From Gardnerella vaginalis (GTDB lineage Bacteria > Actinomycetota > Actinomycetes > Actinomycetales > Bifidobacteriaceae), in contig NZ_KQ961872.1 of assembly GCF_001563665.1 (NCBI RefSeq), positions 4,509 to 68,508 of the forward strand: 64,000 nucleotides of DNA, written 5' to 3'. Below the pieces are notes generated by a model that searched no databases, was not told the DNA's origin, and saw only the letters and a list, made by a program, of their open reading frames with translations. Shown piece after piece: positions 38,939 to 47,295 of the stretch (within the stretch, counting starts at the first letter, position 1; each line of letters begins with the position of its first letter). The translations under genes and the position numbers were made by a program.

Positions 38939-41701
38939 TTACTTCTTTTTTGCAGGAGGTTCACCAAGTTCGCTTTGAGCAACAGAAACGTTTACGTTAG
39001 ATGCATCAGATTCTGCAGAATTTTCAGCAGATTCAGTATCAGCAGCAACTGCAGCCTTAACAGCATCAAGCTTTACTTCTCCAGTAACGCGTCCCGCTTC
39101 CGCAACGTCATCCAAAGTGTCTTCAACAGCCTTGTAAGCATTTTCTGCAACATTCAAAGTTACTCTCAAAATAGGAGTCTTCATAGAAACTTTTGCTTCG
39201 GACTTAATCTTGCGCAAAGCAGCCAAAGCTTCACCTGCATAAGCCAAAGTGTCTGCAGAAACTCCGTTTGCAGCTTTCTCATAAGCATCAGCACACGGCC
39301 AGCTAGCGCGATGTACTGAGCCTTCGCCGTCATGCATCCAGCTCCACACTTCCTCAGTAGCATAAGGCAAGTAAGGAGCAAACAAGCGAGCCAAAGCGTC
39401 AAGTGCAAGACCAAGAGTTGTTCGAGCAGATTTTATAGCAGATTCACTTGGAACTCGTCCTGTAGATTCTGCAGTTCCATATGCGCGATTCTTTGCAAGC
39501 TCAATATAATCGTCACAGAACTCCCAGAAGAAGGTTTCAATCGCCTCTAAAGCCTTTGAATGCTCATAAGATTCAAGCGCGTCAGTTGACGTGCGAATAA
39601 CTTCAGCAAGCTTTGCCATCACAGAGCGATCCAAAGTTTCAGTAACATCAGCAAAATTCCAGTCCGCGTTAGCAGACTCGAGAACCTGATGCTCATCATC
39701 TTCTCGACCAATCGCGAGCGCAAACTTAGTTGCATTCAAAAGCTTAATCGCCAGGCGTCTGCCAATCTTCATTTGACCTTCGTCATAAGTTGCATCCAAA
39801 CCTAACTTCGCAGAAGTTGCCCAATATCGCACAGCATCTGCACCAAACTCTTCAATTGGCTTATTTGGCACTACAACGTTGCCTTTAGATTTAGACATCT
39901 TCTTGTGATCAGGATCTAGAATCCAACCAGAAAGCGCAGCATGCTTGAAAGGCAAGCAGCCATTTTCAAGATGAGCACGATCAACAGTACTAAACAGCCA
40001 TGTACGAATAATATCTTGACCTTGTGGACGCAAATCCATTGGGAAAGTCGCATTAAACAAAGCCTGATTTTCTTCGCCTGGCTCCTGCCAATGAGTCACA
40101 ATTTGTGGAGTCAATGAAGATGTTGCCCAAGTATCCATAATGTCTTGCTCAGCAGTAAAACCATTCGGCTGATCACGCTGAGATTCATCAAATCCTTCAG
40201 GAACATCAATAGTTGGATCAATTGGTAAACGATCTTCTGAAGGAGTTAAAGGATTAGCATAATCCACTTCCCCATTCTCGTTTATTGGATACCAAAGAGG
40301 GAACGGCACACCAAAGAAACGCTGACGAGAAATAAGCCAGTCGCCGTTCAAACCATGGACCCAATTCTCGTAGCGAACGCGCATAAAATCTGGATGGAAG
40401 TTAAGTTCCTTACCGCGCTCAATAAGCTCCGCGTTCAGCTTTTCGTCTGTTCCACCGTTCTTTAAGTACCACTGACGAGAAGTGACGATTTCCAAAGGCT
40501 TATCGCCCTTTTCATAGAAGTTCGTCATACGCTTTGTTGGCTTTGGATCGCCTTCCATATCTCCAGCTGCTTGCAAAGCTTCAACAACTTCCTTGCGAGC
40601 AGAGAATGTGGTTTTGCCAGCGATCTTCTCGAACATTTCACGACCAGATTCGTCTGTAACCCAGTCAGGAGTCGTCATCACAATGCGACCATTGCGCTGA
40701 ATAATAGGACGAGTTGGCAGATCCAAGTCACGCCACCACTCAACGTCAGTCACGTCACCAAAAGTGCAGCACATTGCAATGCCAGCACCCTTGTCCATTT
40801 GAGCAGCAGAATGCGCCAAAATTGGCACTTTCACTTTAAATAATGGTGAGTAAACTTCTTGACCAAAATATTTCTTATATCGCTCGTCATCTGGATTTGC
40901 AATCAAAGAAGTACAAGCAGCAAGCAATTCTGGACGCGTAGTTTCAATATAAATCGGAGTGCCATCTTCAAAGCGGAATGCAATCTTATGATAAAAACCT
41001 GGATACTCTCGTGATTCAAGCTCAGCTTGTGCAACTGCAGTCTGGAAAGTAACATCCCACAATCCTGGAGCATCTTTCTGATACGCTTCTCCACGAGCAA
41101 GATTGCGCAAGAATGCTTTTTGTGCAACTCTGCGAGGATGCTCTCCAATTGTGTGATAAGTTTGAGACCAATCAACAGAAAGACCAAGCCTACGCCATAA
41201 AGCTTCAAATAACTTTTCATCTTGAGAAGTTAAACGTTCACAAAGCTCAATAAAGTTTTGTCTACTTACAGGCACTTGATCTTTTGCATCAATCTTCTTG
41301 CCTTCAGTTCCTTCAAATGGCGGCTTAAAATCTGGGTCATACTTTAACGATGTATCAACTCGCACACCGTAATAATTTTGCACTCTACGCTCAGTTGGAA
41401 GACCGTTATCGTCCCAACCCATTGGGTAGAACACGTCAAAGCCTTTCATTCGCTTATAACGCGCAATCACGTCTGTATGCGTATATGAAAACACGTGACC
41501 TACATGCAAGTGACCGCTTACAGTTGGAGGTGGGGTATCAATAGAATATACGGCCTTACGGTCGCGAGAATTATGAAATGCGTAAGTTTTGGCTTCTTCC
41601 CAATTGTTACGCCACTTATCTTCAAGACCATCAACGCCAACTTTATTAGGCAAAGGCGTTAAATGTGCATGTTTTACTACGTTATTAACCTGTTCGCTCA
41701 T
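38939..41701 (-). CDS. valS: Valyl-tRNA synthetase
   Basis: Class I synthetase of 920 aa. HIGH motif: PPPTVSGHLHVGHVFSYT; KMSKS motif: KKMSKSKGNV. The editing domain and an anticodon-binding region follow. The final 35 residues (SAENSAESDASNVN... PPAKKK) are a low-complexity extension. The stop is 43 bp from a shared bidirectional terminator. The upstream peptide-binding protein gene is divergent in function, not part of an evident operon, though in the same direction. Confidence 0.96.
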   Translation of the reverse strand: MSEQVNNVVKHAHLTPLPNKVGVDGLEDKWRNNWEEAKTYAFHNSRDRKAVYSIDTPPPTVSGHLHVGHVFSYTHTDVIARYKRMKGFDVFYPMGWDDNGLPTERRVQNYYGVRVDTSLKYDPDFKPPFEGTEGKKIDAKDQVPVSRQNFIELCERLTSQDEKLFEALWRRLGLSVDWSQTYHTIGEHPRRVAQKAFLRNLARGEAYQKDAPGLWDVTFQTAVAQAELESREYPGFYHKIAFRFEDGTPIYIETTRPELLAACTSLIANPDDERYKKYFGQEVYSPLFKVKVPILAHSAAQMDKGAGIAMCCTFGDVTDVEWWRDLDLPTRPIIQRNGRIVMTTPDWVTDESGREMFEKIAGKTTFSARKEVVEALQAAGDMEGDPKPTKRMTNFYEKGDKPLEIVTSRQWYLKNGGTDEKLNAELIERGKELNFHPDFMRVRYENWVHGLNGDWLISRQRFFGVPFPLWYPINENGEVDYANPLTPSEDRLPIDPTIDVPEGFDESQRDQPNGFTAEQDIMDTWATSSLTPQIVTHWQEPGEENQALFNATFPMDLRPQGQDIIRTWLFSTVDRAHLENGCLPFKHAALSGWILDPDHKKMSKSKGNVVVPNKPIEEFGADAVRYWATSAKLGLDATYDEGQMKIGRRLAIKLLNATKFALAIGREDDEHQVLESANADWNFADVTETLDRSVMAKLAEVIRTSTDALESYEHSKALEAIETFFWEFCDDYIELAKNRAYGTAESTGRVPSESAIKSARTTLGLALDALARLFAPYLPYATEEVWSWMHDGEGSVHRASWPCADAYEKAANGVSADTLAYAGEALAALRKIKSEAKVSMKTPILRVTLNVAENAYKAVEDTLDDVAEAGRVTGEVKLDAVKAAVAADTESAENSAESDASNVNVSVAQSELGEPPAKKK

Positions 41702-41758
41702 GAACTGAATATTAGAAACTCAGCGCGACAACACGTGAAAAACAAAATTTAATTAAGT

Positions 41759-43339
41759 CTATTTTTCATTCAAATCGCGCAAAGGAAGTAACTGATCCGT
41801 CATATTTTTAGGATATCCTTCAATATTTGATTTCACAGCAACAACACTATTTTTCGCATACAACCACTTAATAGGCGCATTTTCACTAAGATTTCTAGCA
41901 TATTTCTTTATATTTGCTAAATATCCCGCAACATTAGGCGAACTAATAGCATTAGAGTACGCTTCTTGCGAATCATGCTTTTGGAACAAATAAGGCGAAT
42001 CAATCCTCACAAACGTATCAATATCTAAAGTATGGTTTATAGACGATAACGCCATATCGTATTTGTGATCGCGAATACGATTTTCAATTTCACTCTGATC
42101 CAAAATTTGCAAGTCTACTTTTGCACGAGCACCAGAAGACACAGCATCAGCAATTTTTTTACCAAGATCAACTTTATTCTTAGGAACAAGCAAAACCATA
42201 GTTCTGTAATATCTAGGATAGAAATAACTAAAATGTTTTCTAGCTTGAACTTTATCGAATGGTAATACATTAGTTAAATCTTCATAACCAGGAGAAAGTG
42301 GGTCAATAGGACCTCCGACTTGAACTCCGCCATTCGCATCAGCATCAATAGCCCATTTAGAATCAATTGCATAACTTGCAGCAATACGAATCCAATTTTC
42401 ATTAAAAACAGAATGTATATCGTTATTAAATGCAACAATCTGCACACGCGTGCTCTTACCTTTTACTAACGAAACTTGAGGAAGTGTTGCTAGACGATTA
42501 TTGTCAGCACCATCTAAAGGAATAGCCATCTGAATACTTCCGCTAGACATAGCATTAGTTAGAGAAGCATCATCCTTAAAATATTTCAAAATAATTCCAC
42601 CTAATTTTGCGCGAGTACCCCAATACTTATTATTGCAACGCAAAACTAGAGAATCATCTTTTTTATAACTACTTACAACAAAAGGACCGCTGCCAAGCGC
42701 ATTATTCGAATAATTTATAAGAGCACCTGTGTCATACACTATCCCAGCTCGTCCAGCTAGTCGTCTTAAAAGCAATGGATCCGGAGAATTTAACGCAATT
42801 TTCAAAGTGTATGCATCTGTATTATCAATAAGTTTAATATTTTCTAAAGCTTCATATCCAGGATATCTGCTAGTTATACCTTGCTTTAATGATTGCAAAA
42901 CTGCCTTGGAGTCTAAAACAACACCATTAGAAAAAGTAACTCCATGACGCAAGTTAAACGTATATTTTAAGCCATCCGATGAAACGTTCCAAGATTCAGC
43001 TAATCCAGGTTTTAATTCATTATTTTCATCGCGATTAACTAATGTTTCATAAACATTCTCTAATAAAGCTTGTTGTAATTCATCACTATTATCATTACGA
43101 ATATCTAAAGATTTTGGAGCTGTACGCAAACCTATGGTAACTGCTTTCCCGTTAATAGGCATAAACGAATCTATAGAAGATGGAATAATAGGTCTTCCGT
43201 TCATGACTTGCCAACCAAACCACATAAGAGCTAGCAAAATCAAAGAAACTAAAGAAAAAACAACCCACGGAATCCACATACGCCTACGTCTATGCCTACG
43301 AACTCGTGAATAAGCAACCATTTTTGACATACAGAACAT
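41759..43339 (-). CDS. Family 5 extracellular solute-binding protein, membrane-anchored
   Basis: 526 aa. The body resembles periplasmic peptide/nickel-binding family 5: TIGLRTAPKSLDIRND near the start, LRHGVTFSNG, GSGPFVVSSYKKDD and ALSSINHTLDI. The N-terminus is a basic stretch (RVRRHRRRRM) followed by one hydrophobic helix, and I see no lipobox Cys, so it is probably tethered by an uncleaved signal anchor. No permease or ATPase genes are adjacent. Start uncertain: ATGs at 43339, 43330 and 43321, none with a good ribosome site. Confidence 0.84.
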   Translation of the reverse strand: MFCMSKMVAYSRVRRHRRRRMWIPWVVFSLVSLILLALMWFGWQVMNGRPIIPSSIDSFMPINGKAVTIGLRTAPKSLDIRNDNSDELQQALLENVYETLVNRDENNELKPGLAESWNVSSDGLKYTFNLRHGVTFSNGVVLDSKAVLQSLKQGITSRYPGYEALENIKLIDNTDAYTLKIALNSPDPLLLRRLAGRAGIVYDTGALINYSNNALGSGPFVVSSYKKDDSLVLRCNNKYWGTRAKLGGIILKYFKDDASLTNAMSSGSIQMAIPLDGADNNRLATLPQVSLVKGKSTRVQIVAFNNDIHSVFNENWIRIAASYAIDSKWAIDADANGGVQVGGPIDPLSPGYEDLTNVLPFDKVQARKHFSYFYPRYYRTMVLLVPKNKVDLGKKIADAVSSGARAKVDLQILDQSEIENRIRDHKYDMALSSINHTLDIDTFVRIDSPYLFQKHDSQEAYSNAISSPNVAGYLANIKKYARNLSENAPIKWLYAKNSVVAVKSNIEGYPKNMTDQLLPLRDLNEK

Positions 43340-43491
43340 TCTATACCAAATACAAAAATGAAACTAACTTTAGAATAGCTAATATTTAAATTATAAAAAT
43401 TTACTATTAAATAATGTAAAACAATAAAATATTAAGATATTTCAGTTGTAAATTTATATTATTTAGCAATTTATCAGACTTTAATACTCAC

Positions 43492-44322
43492 TCAGCATTT
43501 TGCACTAGGACAAGTAAATCTCAGAGGACATTCAAAACAGTGAGGATTACGCGCTGTACACACTGTTCTTCCATGCAAAATCAATCTATGTGAAACATTA
43601 GTCCATTCTTCAGGCGAGAAAAAGGAAGTTATTTCACTCTCAATCTTTACTGGATTTACTTTAGAACTATTCCAATCTTTACGCCAATGCAATCTACCTG
43701 TAACTCTTATAACGTGAGTATCTACTGGAAATCCCGGAATACCAAACGCATTACCTAGAACAACATTTGCAGTTTTTCTACCGACTCCAGACAAAGACGT
43801 TAATTCTTTCATAGTATTGGGTACAACACCATTATATTTTTCTACTAATTGCATAGAAAGCGTAATAATATGTTGAGCTTTTACTCTATAAAAACCTAAA
43901 GAATGAATCAAATACTCCACTTTGCTAATCGAAGCTTTAGATAAAGAAAAAGCATCTGGAAATTCAGAAAACAAGTTTTTTGTAACTAAATTAACACGTT
44001 TATCTGTTGTTTGAGCACTTAAAACAGTTGCCACTAACAACTCGAAAGGATTCTTAAAATTCAATGCGCATTTAGGATACGGGATCTGTTCACACAGCAA
44101 AGCATATTCTTTATGAACGCGTTCATAAAGAGTTAAATTTTTTGCATAATCATCAGATAATTTGGATTCATTAGATTCATTAGGCTCAGTAGATTCGAAA
44201 GATTCACAAGAGTTAGTAGACTCAGTACACTCACAAGACTTATGAGATTCACAAGACTCAGTAGACTCAGTAGACTTATGAGATTCACAAGACTCAGTAG
44301 ATTCAGCAGATTTAAGCAACAC
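43492..44322 (-). CDS. nth: Endonuclease III with an added Ser/Glu-rich N-terminus
   Basis: DNA glycosylase/AP lyase for oxidised pyrimidines. The helix-hairpin-helix LSGVGRKTANVV has the catalytic Lys (about 183), the catalytic Asp is in PVDTHV (about 200), and the iron-sulfur cluster is C-X6-C-X2-C-X5-C at about 255-271. The core starts at about residue 57; before it come about 55 residues of STESCESHK-type repeats encoded by tandem DNA (about 44190-44300). 276 aa against about 215 usual. It follows the regulator gene by 37 bp and is probably co-transcribed. Confidence 0.92.
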   Translation of the reverse strand: MLLKSAESTESCESHKSTESTESCESHKSCECTESTNSCESFESTEPNESNESKLSDDYAKNLTLYERVHKEYALLCEQIPYPKCALNFKNPFELLVATVLSAQTTDKRVNLVTKNLFSEFPDAFSLSKASISKVEYLIHSLGFYRVKAQHIITLSMQLVEKYNGVVPNTMKELTSLSGVGRKTANVVLGNAFGIPGFPVDTHVIRVTGRLHWRKDWNSSKVNPVKIESEITSFFSPEEWTNVSHRLILHGRTVCTARNPHCFECPLRFTCPSAKC

Positions 44323-44359
44323 AACAACTTCTTAGAAAATCAAACTTAGAAAATCAAAC

Positions 44360-45304
44360 TTAATTTTCTCTTGCGGCTCTTGCAGCAATCCTAGAAACCA
44401 TTGTGGATCTTCTATGAGCAGAAGATATTTCTTTTAATTCAGCAATCGCAGCTTCATCTATAGTATCGTCATCTAAATCATCTGAATCAGAAGAATCAAT
44501 TGAAGAACCGCTAGCAGATCCTATTACAGAATCACTCATGCGAGAACTAGATACAACTAAATCCTCATCGCTGCCGTCAATATCAACAACAGCATCTTCA
44601 GGCGGATCAAATCTATAACCAACGTTTCTAACTGTACCAATCACGTGTTCATACTCGCCGCCTAGCTTTGCACGAAGACGGCGAATATGAACGTCAACAG
44701 TGCGCGTGCCACCGTAATAGTCATACCCCCAAACCTCTTGCAATAAGTGCGCTCGAGTAAATACACGGCGAGGATGCTGTACAAAATATTTAAGAAGTTC
44801 AAACTCTTTATAAGCCAAATCTATAGGTTGACCATGCAAAGTCACTGTGTAACCGCGAGTATCAACAACTAGCTCTCCAGCGTATATACAACCATCTCCA
44901 GAAATTTCAATATCTTCTGAAGACGATTCTTCTTTTATTGCTGCAGATTCCATAAAACGACTACGCTGTGCTACAAGTCGCAAACGACCTTCAACTTCTG
45001 CAGGAGAAGCACCTGTAAGAACTACATCTGCTACTCCCCAAGTAGCATTAACTACAGTGAATCCGCCTTCTGTCAAAATAAGAATAATTGGAGCTTTAAC
45101 GCCAGAAACATGCAACAAATTGCATAAAGACTTCGCAGTAGCTAAATCATCTCTAGCGTCCATCAGAAGCACAGTTTGCTCAGGAATCCTAACGAAACTG
45201 GAAGAATCAAGAGGAAGTACTCGGACGCGATGAGAAAGCAAAGTAAGAGAAGGAAGCACCATGGCAGGCGAGGCACAAGAAGTCATCAAAGTGATGTCTG
45301 TCAT
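44360..45304 (-). CDS. GlnR-like winged-helix response regulator
   Basis: 314 aa from the ATG at 45304, which has GGAGGTG upstream (the frame opens at 45364). Residues 10-130 form a receiver-like domain with MDARDDLATAKSLCNLL and LTEGGFTVVN, which match the atypical receiver of actinobacterial GlnR (nitrogen regulator). Residues about 164-214 are the OmpR-type winged helix: YKEFELLKYFVQHPRRVFTR and TVDVHIRRLRAKLG. The C-terminal 70 residues are acidic and Ser-rich. No histidine kinase is adjacent, as expected for an orphan. A role in nitrogen metabolism is inferred from homology only. Confidence 0.82.
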   Translation of the reverse strand: MTDITLMTSCASPAMVLPSLTLLSHRVRVLPLDSSSFVRIPEQTVLLMDARDDLATAKSLCNLLHVSGVKAPIILILTEGGFTVVNATWGVADVVLTGASPAEVEGRLRLVAQRSRFMESAAIKEESSSEDIEISGDGCIYAGELVVDTRGYTVTLHGQPIDLAYKEFELLKYFVQHPRRVFTRAHLLQEVWGYDYYGGTRTVDVHIRRLRAKLGGEYEHVIGTVRNVGYRFDPPEDAVVDIDGSDEDLVVSSSRMSDSVIGSASGSSIDSSDSDDLDDDTIDEAAIAELKEISSAHRRSTMVSRIAARAAREN

Positions 45305-45601
45305 ACACACCTCCAAAACCAAAAGGCTTACGCGCAAATCGCACTTACTAGAAGTGTAGCCCATAAGCGCGAAGATTACATAATTTTAGGATTACAGACA
45401 GTATTTTAACAAGTAAAATCATAAAACATAGGAAATTAAAGAAATTAAAATAGAAATATATAAAATTAAAAACAAAATAACATCAAATATCACAATAGAT
45501 ATATGCTATATATAATAAATATGTAGATTCCGCATAGAATTTCACGATTCATAAGAAGATAACTACACGTATATACATCCTTCGAAGCCACAGGAGTGAG
45601 A

Positions 45602-46336
45602 ATGAGTAGAACCACAAACGCGAAGAAAACAGCGAATGCGTATATAACAATTGCATTCACTCAAATTCTCACAGTGGCATTCATGTTTATAGCTGCAATC
45701 CTCCCATTCTCAACATTAACGTTAAAAGCATCAATATTAGTATGCTCACTTATATTGCTTGTTTTCTTTACACTGTGGCCTTTGCGCGGCGGAAAAACAG
45801 ATTGCATAATAGCTCTTTTTGCTGGAATATCATCTATTTGGTGTGCATCACTTTCTTTAAGTGGAATGCTTCCTAGCAGCGTTATAGACAGTGAATCATC
45901 TGTTATTATGAACAAATTCATTGCAGCAATGCGCCCTTATGAAAGATGGGCTGTATCGTTTGCTCTTATACTTGTAACAGCTACTTTTGTAAGTTTCACT
46001 AGACAAATGCTAAGAAAAAAGCGCACAAATCTCGTACGAAATCTTTCACATACTATTACAGCATGCGTTGCAACAGCAGCACTTCCAGGATGGCTTTTCT
46101 TACCTTCAATAATACGATTCATGCCATCTTTAAGAAATGTAATAGGCGGATACATAGTTACAGCTATTTGCATTTTTGGAATAATAGTATTTTCCGCAAT
46201 GGCTTATATATGGCACAAAAACGAACAATACAATTCGAATTGCATAAAGCCAGAAGTAGGTATGGCTTTATTACCAATCATGCTTTCAGGAATGCTTATT
46301 TACGCAGCAGGATTAGGGATGCTATTAGTTGCATAA
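45602..46336 (+). CDS. Membrane protein of unknown function
   Basis: 244 aa from the ATG at 45602; AGGAG lies 5 bases before it, and the frame's nominal GTG at 45596 overlaps that site. About six hydrophobic segments (near 20-40, 48-66, 70-90, 115-135, 150-170, 180-205, 222-244). A basic cluster RQMLRKKRTN lies between. No recognised motif. Divergent from the regulator. Confidence 0.75.
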   Translation: MSRTTNAKKTANAYITIAFTQILTVAFMFIAAILPFSTLTLKASILVCSLILLVFFTLWPLRGGKTDCIIALFAGISSIWCASLSLSGMLPSSVIDSESSVIMNKFIAAMRPYERWAVSFALILVTATFVSFTRQMLRKKRTNLVRNLSHTITACVATAALPGWLFLPSIIRFMPSLRNVIGGYIVTAICIFGIIVFSAMAYIWHKNEQYNSNCIKPEVGMALLPIMLSGMLIYAAGLGMLLVA

Positions 46337-46341
46337 GAACA

Positions 46342-46386
46342 TAAGAATAAGTGATGAAACAAATTAAGAATAAGTGATGAAACAAA
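46342..46386. repeat. 22-bp duplication after the membrane protein gene
   Basis: TAAGAATAAGTGATGAAACA plus AA occurs at 46342-46363 and at 46365-46386 (period 23 bp). Confidence 0.88.
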
Positions 46387-46438
46387 AAGCAAATATAAAA
46401 TCAAATATAAAAGCAACTCACTAAATCAACTTAAAAAA

Positions 46439-46475
46439 AATTTAAGACTATAAGCCTTTGACTTATAATCTTAAA
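46439..46475 (-). terminator. Intrinsic terminator after ppa
   Basis: A stem of TTTAAGA-TATAAG/CTTATA-TCTTAAA with one C-A mismatch and a 7-nt loop is followed on the minus strand by eight Ts. Confidence 0.8.
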
Positions 46476-46499
46476 TTAAAATGAAGATACTTGATATAC

Positions 46500-46994
46500 T
46501 TACTTTTCGCTTGCTTCAAGACGCTTACGAGCTTCAACGATTTCTTTTTCAGCCTGTTCTACACCAGCCCAGAAATCTCCAGGAAGTACTTCCTTACCTG
46601 GCTCCAAAGCCTTGTACTGCTCAAAGAAATGCTTAATTTCAGCTTTATGATACTCACTTACATCATCAATATCTTTAATATCATCAAAACGAACGTCTGC
46701 AGGCACGCACAAAACTTTGTCATCTCCGCCAGCTTCATCAACCATGTGATACAAGCCAACTGCGCGGCACTCTACTACACAACCTGGGAACACAGAATTT
46801 GGAATCATAACAAGAGCGTCAAGTGGGTCACCGTCTTCACCTAAAGTTCCATCGATGTAACCGTAATCATCTGGATACCCCATAGAAGTGAAAAGAGTAC
46901 GATCCAAGAATACGCGACCAGTTTCATGATCTACTTCATATTTATTCTTAGAGCCACGTGGAATTTCCACAACAACGTTAAATGTTTCAGCCAT
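46500..46994 (-). CDS. ppa: Inorganic pyrophosphatase
   Basis: Soluble family I enzyme hydrolysing pyrophosphate. The active-site block LGEDGDPLDALVMIP with its three aspartates and KNKYEVDHETG are present. 164 aa is normal. A strong GGAGGA precedes the ATG. Confidence 0.96.
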   Translation of the reverse strand: MAETFNVVVEIPRGSKNKYEVDHETGRVFLDRTLFTSMGYPDDYGYIDGTLGEDGDPLDALVMIPNSVFPGCVVECRAVGLYHMVDEAGGDDKVLCVPADVRFDDIKDIDDVSEYHKAEIKHFFEQYKALEPGKEVLPGDFWAGVEQAEKEIVEARKRLEASEK

Positions 46995-47295
46995 TTTTCC
47001 TCCTTTAGCGCTGGCAATAATATTTTCCTTCCTACTTTACCGCGCGCTAAAGAGCACAAAATAAATATGAAAATTACTTGCACTAAAATAGATAAAATCT
47101 CATAAATTACTATAGAAAAATTTTGCGAAAAATAAACAAATATAACGCATAATTTCGGCATTATTACATACAATATTCGTACATAAAATTAAGACACGCT
47201 TAACTCTCAACAGTGTCTTAATACGTAGTTATTATCATTCTGATTTTATCAAAAATACTACTTTAATAAGAAGTACAACGAATCGAATTGCAGGC
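46995..47295. other. Intergenic region with a 9-bp hairpin
   Basis: A 301-bp AT-rich gap between ppa and the acyltransferase, divergent, so it should hold both promoters. A perfect hairpin TTAAGACAC (47189-47197)/GTGTCTTAA (47213-47221) with a 15-nt loop lies about 75 bp before the acyltransferase and has no T run. I see no gene. Confidence 0.6.

Noticed and set aside
41702-41758. T-box riboswitch before valS
   Set aside because: Only 57 bp separate valS from its upstream neighbour; no room for a T-box and no conserved box sequence seen.
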